From Gentiana macrophylla (lineage: Eukaryota > Streptophyta > Magnoliopsida > Gentianales > Gentianaceae): a stretch of 64,000 bases of DNA. The notes below the pieces were generated by a model. It saw nothing but the letters and a program-made list of their open reading frames with translations. It was not told the DNA's origin and ran no database searches. Below are positions 1 through 10,308 of this stretch, piece after piece. A program made the translations under genes and the position numbers. How positions within the stretch are numbered: position 1 is the first letter of the stretch; each line of letters begins with the position of its first letter. The DNA is taken from positions 372,001 to 436,000 of the forward strand of contig JAOBSW010001197.1 of the NCBI GenBank assembly GCA_026214975.1. The letters are read 5' to 3'.

Positions 1-240
1 GGTATTTATAGGTGGAGGTCCCAAACGCGCGTTTGGAATGAGTGAAACGCGCTGCGTTTGCATGTCCAAACGCGGCGCTTGACTAGTGAAACGCGGCGCT
101 TGGGACGAGAATTCATATTCGAGAGTTTAGGCCTCAAACGCGCTTGAAATGGTTCTAAACGCGCTTTGGCAGGAAAAGCTTTAACGCGACGCTTGAAAGG
201 GCTGAACGGGCGTTTGGAACCAGAAACTAGGAAAACTCAA
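1..240 (-). repeat. Partial 3' LTR of the outer Athila element
   Basis: This stretch carries many copies of the ACGCGC(T)-type motif and begins with a GGTATTTATA string. Both match the 5' LTR around 16246-16570, including the TATA region on the minus strand. Its inner end lies near 240, next to a polypurine-like AGTGTGGGG string (complement at about 247-258). The first 200 or so bases of the LTR as seen at 16600-16821 are not recognisable here, so this LTR appears truncated or rearranged. Confidence 0.65.
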
Positions 241-468
241 GATTTCTACCCCACACTTGATTCTAACCGCCCCGAGACCATTAGAAACATCAAACTCACT
301 CAACAAACTATGAAATGGTGGGTTGCCTCCCCCAAGCGCCTTTGTTTTACGTCGTTGGCTCGACAAGATGGATTATACGGTGCCAACTTTTCAAAGTTAT
401 ACCGTTGGCACGAGACGAGAAAGGGTAGAAAGATGGAAAGATGGATTAAGGATTATACGAGTCAAGAT
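240..468 (-). other. 3' untranslated part of the outer Athila element
   Basis: No gene is supported. On the minus strand this stretch contains GGGAGGCAACCCACC (about 321-335), the same GGGAGGCAACCC signature that follows pol in the nested Athila copy at about 8708-8722, and a polypurine-like tract near 247-258. It is therefore read as the post-pol region of the outer element. Confidence 0.6.
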
Positions 469-1054
469 TTAAAGTCCATGACAAGACTTACAAAATTCAT
501 CACAAGGTATGGGGTCTTCAAGGTGCACTATTTCTAGTGCTTCATCGTAAGACAACCTCTCATACCTTTTCAACCGCAAGCCATTGGTGGTAAATGTGCC
601 AAACTTAGGATGGGTGATTTCAATAGCACCGGACGGATAGACTTTTGACACAACATGTGGACCGGACCACCTAGACTTTAACTTCCTTGAAAAGATGCAA
701 ACGAGTATTGTAGAATAAGACTTCACACACCTCATTGAAAACACGAGGTTTAATCAACTTATCATGGAGTAACTTAGTCTTTTCCTTATACTTCGTGGAA
801 AGGTCATAAGCACAAAGGCGGAACTCATCTAGTTCATTCAATTGGGCCATACGCTTCTCACCAATTAAGGTGTCGTCAAGGTTTAGCATTTTGATGGCCC
901 AATAAGCCTTGTGTTCGATCTCTACGGGAAGATGACAAGATTTACCATAGACTATCATGCAAGGTGACATGCCTAGGGGTGTCTTAAAGGCTGTCCTATG
1001 GGCCCACAAAGCATCATCTAACTTTAAAGACCAACTCTTGACATTCGTGTTCAC
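469..1054 (-). pseudogene. Athila integrase C-terminal part (frameshifted)
   Basis: Two overlapping minus-strand frames, 671-1054 and 469-744, continue the integrase of 1051-2634. The first reads [20 protein letters not shown] followed by [20 protein letters not shown], the classic segment between the integrase core and its C-terminal domain. The second reads [20 protein letters not shown], the C-terminal SH3-like fold that binds DNA. A frame change near 1051-1054 separates this part from the catalytic core and another near 700 separates the two pieces. This is a remnant of pol, not an independent gene. Confidence 0.85.
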
Positions 1055-2634
1055 CGCCCTTCTAAGATACGCTTAATACCCCTATTCGTGACTTCAACTT
1101 GACCACTCGTTTGGGGATGGTAAGCGGTACCTAATTTGTGTTTCACCCCATACTTTTCTAAAAGCTTATCAAACGGCTTGTTGGCAAAACGGCTTCCATT
1201 ATCACTGATTATAGCACGAGGCACCCCAAACCGACAAAAGATGTTCTTTCTAAGAAAACGGATAAAAACATTCCTATCATTGGTGGGTGAGGCTAAGGCT
1301 TCGACCCATTTGGACACATAATCACATGCGACTAGGATGTACTTGTTACCACACGAAGAAGGGTAGGGGCCCATGAAATCAATGCCCCACACGTCAAAAA
1401 TCTCACACACTATGATCGGCTTCTGAGGCATCTCACTCCTTCTAGATATATGACCGGACCTTTGACAAGCATCACAAGATTTCACATAAGCATGTGCGTC
1501 TCGGAATAGAGTGGGCCAATATAGCCCACTTTGCAACACTTTCAAAGCGGTCCTTTGCCCCGAGAAATGGCCTCCGGCCTCTTTGTCGTGACAAAAAGAA
1601 AGCGCACTCAAAATTTCACTTTCCGGGATGCATCTCCTCAAAATGTCATCCGAACACAACCTATATAAGCAAGGATCCTCCCACACATACTTACCAACCT
1701 CACTAAGGAATTTACGCCTTTGGTTTGAGTCAAGGTCGGGATCTACAAAACCGCACTCGTGGTAGTTGACAAAAGGAGCAAACCAAGGACTACATTCCTT
1801 ACCGACTTTTAGAAAGTTGCCTTTCTTAGCCGGAAGAAGGGTGTCAAGTGCATATAGTTGCTCATGAGGGAAAGAGTCATTTATCTCCCTTTGTGCTTTA
1901 ATCAACTCCTCACTAAGCTCCATACGACTTAAGTGGTCGGCTACGACATTCTCACAACCCTTCCTATCACGGATCTCTAAATCAAACTCTTGCAAAAGCA
2001 AGATCCACCTCAAGAGGCGGGGCTTGGCATCTTGCTTGGCAAAGAGATAACGCAAAGCGGCATGATCCGTGTGGACAACTACCCGAGAACCTACGAGATG
2101 AGACCGAAACTTATCAAACGCAAAGACGACTGCTAAAAGCTCTTTTTCAGTGGTGGTGTAGTTTTGTTGGGCCGGATTCAAGGTGTGACTAGCATAAGCA
2201 ATAGGCTTGAAGATTTTGTCGATCTTTTGACCGAGGACCGCACCAACCGCGGTGTCACTCGCATCACACATGAGCTCAAATTCTTGATCCCACTTCGGGG
2301 CAACTAAGATAGGAACGGATACTAGCAATTGCTTGAGCTTCAAGAATGCTTCTACACAAGCTTGGTCGAAATCAAACGGGACGTCTTTTCCAAGAATGAG
2401 GGTAAGAGGACGGGCTATTTTCGAGAAATCCTTAATGAACCTACGATAGAACCCCACATGGCCTAGAAAACCCCTAAGAGTCTTTAGGTTGGTGGGCATA
2501 GGAAGCTTAGCTATCGCTTCTACCTTAGCCTTGTCTACCTCTATACCCTTGCTAGATATCTTATGCCCTAAGACTATCCCTTCCAGAACCATCAAATGGC
2601 ACTTCTCCCAATTTAGCACCAAATTGCCTCTCAC
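1051..2634 (-). pseudogene. Athila pol: RT thumb, RNase H and integrase core
   Basis: A 527-codon uninterrupted stretch. The order is the end of RT/connection ([20 protein letters not shown]), RNase H (acidic residues seen in [30 protein letters not shown] and VVADHLSRM), an H2C2 zinc-binding domain (H..H in [15 protein letters not shown] in [10 protein letters not shown]), then the integrase core with its catalytic acids in [17 protein letters not shown] and a following E in [11 protein letters not shown]. RNase H removes RNA from the RNA/DNA hybrid and integrase inserts the cDNA into the chromosome. The upstream RT lies in another frame (one-base shift near 2620), and the C-terminal part continues in a different frame after 1054. 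The catalytic motifs remain legible, so decay is recent or partly artefactual. Confidence 0.92.
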
Positions 2635-3486
2635 ATCTACTCAACACCTTTTCAAGATTATCTAGACATTCCTCAAAGGAATCACCAAACACACTAAAAT
2701 CATCCATAAAGACTTCTAAAAACTTTTCAATCATATCCGCAAATATGGCAACCATGCACCGTTGGAATGTCGCGGGTGCATTACACAACCCAAAAGGCAT
2801 CCTACGGAAGGCAAAGGTGCCATAGGGACAAGTATAGGTAGTCTTTTCTTGGTCCTCTAAGGCAACATGTATTTGGTAATACCCACTAAACCCATCAAGA
2901 AAGCAATAAAAAGCGTGGCCACTCAATCTTTCCAACATTTGATCAATAAAAGGGAGGGGGAAATGATCTTTACGGGTTTGGTCATTTAGCTTACGATAAT
3001 CAATGCAAATTCTATGACCACTTACCAAACGCTTAGGCACCTCCTCACCTTTGTCATTGATCTCCACAGTCATACCTCCTTTCTTCGGCACCACTTGGGT
3101 GGGACTCACCCACTTGCTATCCGAGATGGCATAGATGATTCCAAGCTTTAACATCGTGACCACATCTTTTCTCACAACCTCTTGGAGGTGTGGATTGAGC
3201 CATCTTTGGGGTTGCCTTACCGGCTTTGCTCCATCTTCTAGAATAATCTTGTGTTGACAAATGGTGGGGCTTATACCCTTGAGATCACACATCTTCCACC
3301 CAAAAGCACGCTTATGCTTCTTAAGCATCTTCACTAACTCATCTTCCTGCAAAGCCGTTAGTGTGGCAGAAATAACCAAAGGAAGTAAATCATCATTTTC
3401 AAGAAAAACATACTTCAAGTGAGGTGGAAGCGGCTTCATTTTCAAGTCCTTTGGTGGGTCCTCAATTGATGGCTTTTCTAGCTCTC
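2561..3486 (-). pseudogene. Athila pol: reverse transcriptase
   Basis: Minus-strand RT palm and fingers. Visible landmarks are KGISPTICQHKIILEDGAKP at the N side, the GIIYAISDSKWVSPTQVVPKKGG block, RICIDYRKLNDQTRKDHFPL, FCFLDG-type motif A (FYCFLDGFSGYYQ), RRMPFGLCNAPATFQRCM, and the catalytic FMDD (EVFMDDFSVFG). Upstream codons to 3486 are open and run straight into the nested element's target duplication, showing that the insert at 3487 hit pol between protease and RT. The frame is lost near 2620, just after the FMDD box, before RNase H. RT copies the element RNA into DNA in virus-like particles in the cytoplasm. Confidence 0.92.
3482..3486. repeat. Left target-site duplication (ctctc) of nested Athila
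   Basis: CTCTC lies immediately before the left LTR and is repeated exactly at 11866-11870 after the right LTR. Five-base duplications are usual for Ty3/gypsy integration and fix both ends of the nested element. Confidence 0.9.
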
Positions 3487-5050
3487 TATTAAGGGTGATT
3501 TTATATGATTTGTAACGTTATATTTTATAATGATTTCCCCCATATTCATATAGTTTGCATAGAAATTAAGGGTTTAATCGAATTATTGAGCAAATGAGTT
3601 TTAAAAGTCTTTAAGTGTAAACTTGAGCTAATTTCGTGATTTTATTGGTGATTATCTATGGTTTTACACTTTGCGTGTTTTTATGGTTTTGAAGGTACAT
3701 TTACATGTCAGGGAGAGGGATTGAAGGAGCTGAAAAGATACTTGATTGAAGGTTTAATGGAAGGAGGAAGATGCAAGTTGAGGATTGGAATGAAGATTTG
3801 CAGACTGAACGCACGTTTGCCGTCCGACCAGTCTGGAATGGCGTCCAGAAGCTTGAACTAGCGTCCAGTGGACGAGCGTCTGAAGTGATGGACGTGCGTC
3901 CAGGAAGAGCCACTTGATTCAGGATGTTCAGATTTTTAGTGAACGAGCGTCCAATTTTGCATAGGACGGGCGTCCAATCCAATTTCGCCCGACTCAAGAT
4001 TTTCAAAGTAGCCGGATCAAGCGCCCGTAATCCTTGGACGGGCGTTACCCTTTAGACGGGCGCCTGCACTCGTGGACGGGCGCCCACGGCACCGCCAAAT
4101 AAACCGACCTAAAATCTATATAAGGACGCGTTATTTTCAACCCTAAGGAACACACTGATCCTGGCCGCCCCAGCCTCTTGGGGGCGCCTAGCCTGCTTTT
4201 CCCACCATCATAAACATTTTTTATCTTCCTTTTTATTTATATGATTTGTATTCCAACGATGGATGAGGCTAAGCGCTTTTGAACAAGCTTGTGAAGCCGA
4301 TCGAGCAACAACTTGATTTCTTCTTTGGATTTGTTTTGTGAGTTTTATTAAAGCTTGTATTTTTATTATGCTTTTATATTGATTATGCAATTATATCGAT
4401 GGATTGTTGCTTATTGATGTTTAATGTTGATGAGAATCGTTGTTAGAACTAGATCACCGTAGTAAAGATTAGATTTTTAACCTAAAAATAACTAGAGTTG
4501 CTACAGTTAGATTTCTAGGTTGCTAGATTGAGAGATCTTACACCTTTGTTTTGAAAGCGTTAATCTTTAAGATCGAGAGATGAGAGATTAATAGGCTAAT
4601 TATCTACTTAGAGTGGGAATTCATACCTTTGATAGGTGAACCACATCTTTATTAAATCTTCACTAAACGATCTAGGTAGAAATTGAGAGTTGCGTAGATA
4701 GGTGGATCATAGCTTGTTCTTCGTTAAAATTAATTGAAATCATCTTTGTGCCTTGTTCTTCGTTGTTATCTTAGAAGTTTATTTTCTTTTAGTTTATAGT
4801 TTAGATTTCGCTTTCGCTTTTATCCTTCCTCGGCTTTGGACCGACAATCCTCTCATTCAGCTTTATCTTTTCGCTTTTGTTATTTTAGGTTTTAATAATA
4901 GTAGTGACAATCTTAGAGAATTAATGAACTAGATACCCCGATTCCTCGAGATCGACCGTATTAATCGCTATACTACGATCCCTACACTTGGGGAATACCG
5001 GATTTATAAATTTTATTACTTGTTTGCTTTGTTAGATAAAAACTGTGACA
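3487..5050 (+). repeat. 5' LTR of nested Athila
   Basis: Begins TATTAAGGG where the other LTR has TGTTAAGGG, and ends ACTGTGACA. A TATA-like CTATATAAGG sits at about 4117-4126, preceded by an array of short CG-rich motifs (GACGGGCGCC and GCGTCCA types, about 3800-4090). It matches 10309-11865 closely except within the CG-rich array, where the copies differ by many small indels. Confidence 0.92.
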
Positions 5051-5056
5051 AGTTTT

Positions 5057-5074
5057 TGGCGCCGTTGCCGGGAA
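5057..5074 (+). other. Primer-binding site, tRNA-Asp type (nested Athila)
   Basis: TGGCGCCGTTGCCGGGAA lies six bases after the left LTR. It is complementary to the 3' end of plant tRNA-Asp (GTC), the usual primer for Athila reverse transcription. Confidence 0.9.
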
Positions 5075-6430
5075 TCGTACGTTGTCTAGTTTTATTAATT
5101 TTTCTATTTTTGTTACACCTTTTCATAGGTAGATTATAGTTTAGGTTATTAGGCTGTTCGTAGTTAACTTTTATAGTTATCAATTTCCCTAGGTTTAATT
5201 GTTTCCCTTTAGCTTTTCGCTTTTTTCGCCTCATCGCCTGCTTCCGCTTTTTTCGCACTCAAACGGGCGCCTTGACTAGTAGACGCCCGCCTGCCTGGAA
5301 ATCGACAACTCGCTTTGTTTTATCTCTATCGACGAAGGCCTGGATTGCCAAACGCCCGCCCACTTCAACTTCAGCAGACGTCCGCCCAAATCATCATCTC
5401 GACGCCCGCCTTGACTAGTTTTTATTGATTTCTCTGCTTTTGTTACTTAATCTTTCGTAGATAGGTTTTTGTTTCTATCCTTTCTAGTTTCTACATTGAT
5501 TCGGGACATCCGAGGTTGAATTATCTCGACTCCACGCTTTTAGCGATCGAACTTTTGGATAAAAGGGATCGCTTTAGCACTCGTTAGTATTTTGGCCAGA
5601 ACTTTTGGCTCGAGTGTCCGCTTGCGCGCAGACCCCATTCGAAAGCTCGCTCCGACGCCGACGACGTGGTATAGGCCGCTCGATGCCGCTTTCGAGGTCA
5701 AAATCCACTGTTTTCCTTCCATTTTGGGCTCGTAAGATTTCAACACGCTTTTTCTCCTTTTTTTCGCTTTCTGCTTTTTTCGCTTTTAAATTTTTCGTAG
5801 GTAGATTTCTGCTTCGCTTTTTTTCGCTTTTCATCATTTCCAAAGAAAAAATTTAAACGAAAAATTAAAAATAAAAAATTTAATGTCATCAATCGATTAT
5901 GCAAGATCGTAACGCCATGTCGAACAAAGCAGATGGCAGCTCTTCAAATGTCGCTAATCCTATGAATCGCATTCGTTTTTCCACGTAACTCACAAGTTTC
6001 GCTCGTGGAAGATGTTGTCGACCTGGCCATGCCGCTTGGCTGTCAATTTCTTTCCTCCTCGTGATATCGAGTCAATTCTTTCCGTAATCGTGGAAATTTT
6101 AATCTAGTCACATGTCGTAATTGTGACAACGTGGGACACATCGCCGCTTTCGTCCCATGAATGGACAGTAACGCCAAGTAAATGCTTTCGTGGGCCGCAA
6201 TATCGAGATTTAATAATCGCCTTCCGCCAAAGCAATTTTCGTAACTGTGGTTTCACCTCGTAATCCAAAATTTCTATCCAAACCCGAACTTCAATGTAAC
6301 CAACATATCAATTTTTCCAATCAAAATCAATGGTTCAATCGTAATGCCCCGATCCTATGTTTCAAAGTCGCCTAGCCAATCTTTCCCACGTAACTTTCGT
6401 AACTATCAAGGCCCTCTCAATCGGACGATC
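5075..6430 (+). other. 5' leader and decayed gag of nested Athila
   Basis: No intact coding region is visible. The first 350 bases repeat the LTR's CG-rich vocabulary (ACGGGCGCC, ACGCCCGCC), followed by T-rich leader. From about 5883 scattered gag-like codons occur in changing frames, with no reading frame longer than about 90 codons that resembles a known protein. Read as gag destroyed by indels. Confidence 0.5.
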
Positions 6431-6960
6431 TTGAAGTCGAATTGGAGGAGCAAAACAGACACTCAAGAATCTTGAGAGACGGCTCGTGCAAATGGCTCAA
6501 GACCAAGGCATTGACCTAGCTCCCACACTTCCTTATGATAGAGAAGAGGACAATGCCATGAACCTAGGATCCGGCATTCAATTCGCTGGTCCCCAAAAGT
6601 AGAAGTGTCGTGGATCCGATGCTCGATACCTCAATCGATGAAAATTCTTACGGACATGGATTTAATAACGCTCAAGTGAGATGTTCAGATTGTGGTGGAA
6701 ACCATTATGAGGCTCAGTGAAGTGGAGGTAAGTCACCCCAAAGAATGGAATACTAATAGCAATTATGATGCAAGTTATGAGAATCCACTTCAATCTAACT
6801 ATGCATCCACATACAATGGTGGAGAAGAGGCTAGTGTTATGAATGTAAGGTCCGACACTCAACTTAGTGGTTTCCTGCTCGATGAGAGTACTGTGGTCGA
6901 TCCCCGAGAAATAAAGAATTTAGTGGAAGTCGAGGCGGATCTCCGACCGTAAGGAAGGTG
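6430..6960 (+). pseudogene. gag C-terminal/zinc-knuckle remnant of nested Athila
   Basis: Plus-strand frames give VRCSDCGGNHYEAQ near 6680-6720, the start of an Athila-type zinc knuckle (C-x2-C-x3-H), followed by an 86-codon stretch 6692-6952 in another frame. Frames change several times and the final cysteine position is a stop. Gag forms the particle shell and binds the RNA through this knuckle. Directly downstream the sequence jumps to the end of RNase H, marking the internal deletion. Confidence 0.55.
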
Positions 6961-7437
6961 GAAACGGGCAGATGATCATATGTCTAGAATGAAGGATGAA
7001 GAAGAGGAAGAACCTGGCGGATAGACCTTTACCTTCCTCTCCGTAATGTTATGCATCTAGACAAGTGCACTCCTAAAAATCCTTGGTATGCTTCTATCGC
7101 CAACTTCTTACATTCCCAGTATCTAGATCCAAAATTGTCTTATCAGGAGAAGAAGAAATTCTTCTCGAATATGAAAACATTCGCTTGGGACGAACCGCAC
7201 TCTTCAAGATTGGTAAAGATGGTTTGCCGAGAAGATGTGTTCCGTAATCCGAGCAACGTGATATTATTGAGCAAAGGCCACAGTGGACCCACCTGAGGTC
7301 ACTTTGGTCCTTGGAAAACCGCTGCTAAGATCTTCCAATCCGGTTTCTATTGGCCCACAATCTTTAAAGATACAGAAGCTTTCTGTAAAGCGTGTGATAG
7401 ATGCCAAAGAACTGGAACTTTAACAAGGCGTTTCGAC
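6961..7437 (+). pseudogene. RNase H end and integrase H2C2 region of nested Athila
   Basis: DDHMSRMKDEEEE (about 6970) corresponds to the VADHLSRM end of RNase H. The frame 7051-7296 then reads LDKCTPKNPWYASIANFLHS and on through the region before the zinc-binding domain. The HHCC part itself is spread over two frames (SKGHSG near 7270, [12 protein letters not shown] near 7390-7420). The protease and RT that should precede this are absent. Confidence 0.75.
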
Positions 7438-8340
7438 ATGCCATTGAAACCCATCCTAGAATGCGAAGTCTTCGATGTATGGGGTATCGATTTTATGGGA
7501 CCGTTCCCATCATCTTGTGGAAATAAATACATCTTAGTCTGCGTGGACTATGTATCGAAATGGGTGGAGGCTCAAGCCACGACTCACAATGATCATAAGA
7601 CGGTCATGAAGTTTCTAAAGAAAAATATTTTCGTGAGATTTGGATGTCCACGCGCCTTGATTAGTGATGAAGGGACACACTTTTGCAACCGACCTCCTGA
7701 GAAAGTTCTTGAGAAATATGGTGTCCGCACAAAATTGGCACACCATACCACCCGATGACTAGCGGTCGTTGAAAGAAGCAACCAGAGTTTAAAGAAGATC
7801 CCCGAGAAAATCATCATCACCATAGAAAAGACTGAGTCTAAAGTTGATGATGTAATCTGGGCATATCGAATCGCCTATAAGACTCTACGGGTACATCACC
7901 CTATCGATGGTGTATGGAAAATCATGCCACTTGCCAATCGAATTAGAGCACAGAGCGATTGGGCCATTAAGTTCTTAAACTTTGATTCCCAATCTTGTGG
8001 TAAGCACCGATTGCAACAGCTTGTAATGAGTTAGATTTAATTTAGACTTCAGCTCACGAAAGCGCCAGGATAAGTAAGGAAAAGACAAAACTCCTTCACG
8101 ATGCCAAAATTAAGAAGTTTAGAATTTCAAGTTGGGGAACAAGTTTTATTATACAATTCCAGTTACATCTGCTCCTCGTAAGTCGAGGACACGATGGTCC
8201 GGTCCCTTTGAAATTCTCCAAATCATTCCCGGAGGTGTTTTAGAACTAAGAGGTCATGGTGACCACCGCTCAGAGTGAATGGTCAAAGGTGTAAGCATTA
8301 TATCGGTCAACCCAAAGAGAAGCCTTTGATTATTCATTTC
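7438..8340 (+). pseudogene. Integrase core and C-terminal part of nested Athila
   Basis: The frame 7438-7758 reads the integrase core with [28 protein letters not shown] and [15 protein letters not shown], holding the first two catalytic acids. It is about 85% like the outer element's integrase by eye over the same motifs. After 7758 the reading frame breaks at the conserved YHP(M)TSGQ segment. Fragments of the C-terminal domain (TRWSGPFEIL-like, about 8190-8225) continue in other frames. Non-functional. Confidence 0.85.
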
Positions 8341-10290
8341 CTCGACATCCTCGGGGTGTGGTACTCAAGTCAATGGGTTTGACGAAGCCGCCGCCCAATT
8401 GTTTTTCGAGAATGACGGCAAAGTGGTCCAAAGAGAGGAAGTTCGGGCCGGTAGTTGGGATATGGAAGAGTTTAAACGGGAGGCACAGCTTAAAGAGAAG
8501 ATTGAAGAAGAAGAAGTCCAGAATGGGAAAATTAAGAATGTTTGGAAAGCGTAAAGAACCCGACCCCATGTGTGAGATGTCGCTTCAGAGCCACACTAAT
8601 GACCAGAGCTTACACGGGTAAAGTGGCCGGAAGGAAGATTAAGTGGCCTCGATCCAGCCGACTAGTACGTGTGTTCAGCCAAAGACACTAAAGAAAGGCG
8701 CTTGTTGGGAGGCAACCCAATAATAAGAATAGTTTTTTTTTTTTATTATTTTGGATTATTTTGTTTTTGTTGAATAAGGGGGCTAGTTTTGTCTTGTGTC
8801 GCCTTGGGTTTTGGTGTCGGTTTTTGTGGCTGTGTAACTTGCATGAGTGAGTTTGAAAATCCATGTGATTCCTTCCTTCCCGCCGATGTTACATTTGTGC
8901 ACTACTTTTCACATAGATTCGGTTTTTGTCAATTTTGCATTGCTTATGCTTTGTTCCATGATAATGCCTTGTCTATCATCTTTGTTCCCCTATCCCCGAG
9001 GTAACGCTTTGTTTTGTTTTTCATGTGTGCGTGGTATTTGCGATAGCGATTGTGAGCTTTTAGATGAAATCGCTTTTCCGTGCATGGTCCACGCCACCGA
9101 CTTCTTCAAGCGCTTTCGATCTCGACCGACCACTTCCGCACTGCCACCTTCGAACTACAATCGCCTAAGTTTTTCTTATTCTGCACAACATGAGGACATG
9201 TTGTTATTTAAGTGTGGGGGAGGGATTGGTTGTACCTACAATGTGCTTAATTTAGTATGCTTACCACCATTCTTAAAAAATTCAACAAATTTTGAAATTT
9301 TGAAATTTTCTTTAGAAATTGTCCCGAGCATGATTTTATTTTGGCTTACTTACTTATATTCCCATACTTGTGCTGAGTTGACTAGTATTTTAGCATAGAC
9401 CTTTGGTAATAAGCTTTTACTCGAATTCTTTTCACGTAAGCCTCTTCGATGACGAAATAACTTAGAACTGACTCATTTAAACCGATGATGTTTGATTCTC
9501 GATTATCGACCGCTCACTTAATGCTAATGTCATGACAATTGTAATATGTGTGTAGTTGGAATTGAAGTAGAAGTATCGTGAATATACCAAGCCTCGAATG
9601 TGATAAGTGAAACGAATTATTGTGCTTGGAAAAGTTGTTTTTAAGAAAATATGATGAGTTGAAATTGGGTGTGTTAAAGCTAGTCGATGATTTGAGTGCG
9701 ATAGGTATACCGCTGTGATGTCCTATACCACTATGATGACTAAAGCTCACGACAATGTAAAAGTCGCCTCGATGATTTGAGTAAGGTAGGCATATCTCGA
9801 ATGTCCTATTCTCGCTATGATGGGCAAGAGCTCATTCTCGATGTGTGCTTAAAAGTAAAATAGTTAAATCAACTTATATAAGAAAGTGGTATGAAATGAA
9901 TGAAAGACTTAGTTATCGCCTACCTTATCCCCAAAGATAGGCCAAGGTATATGTTGCAGGTGGAATATCCTCTGGGTACAATCGAAAAGATTTTAAAACA
10001 CATGTATTACTCTAGTCATGACGTGAGTAGTTTTGTAGGCGATGTATAGTCGTGGTGATTCATTATCCTGCCTTTAATGGGTATTGGTTGGTTAGCTTGA
10101 TTTTAATTGTCAAGTGTGGAATCGTGGAAGTTGAAGAAGGCTTTGCACACACTACACATTCGAGTAATCGCTTATTGCACGGGATGTATGTTATTGATGC
10201 TAGTCGACCGTTGTGATTTGATATATGGGATTTTATGTGGTTCAATGCATGAGTAAGCCTTGTTTTCTTGTTTTGTTTTGCTCGACGAGC
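8340..10290 (+). other. 3' untranslated region of nested Athila
   Basis: Contains GGGAGGCAACCC (about 8708-8722), the post-pol signature also present in the outer element, and a polypurine-like AAGTGTGGGGGAGGG (about 9211-9225), often found inside Athila 3' regions. An open frame of 183 codons at 8847-9398 resembles nothing I recognise and has biased composition. No env-like gene with signal and anchor segments could be supported. From 9400 to 10290 I see no gene. Confidence 0.55.
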
Positions 10291-10308
10291 AAAAGATAAG
10301 TGGGGAGT
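10291..10308 (+). other. Polypurine tract of nested Athila
   Basis: AAAAGATAAGTGGGGAGT immediately precedes the right LTR (TGTTAAGGG), the expected position of the plus-strand DNA primer. Confidence 0.8.

Noticed and set aside
8847..9398. 183-codon frame in the nested Athila 3' region as a possible env
   Set aside because: No signal peptide plus anchor arrangement, no similarity I recognise, and it contains a polypurine-like tract.
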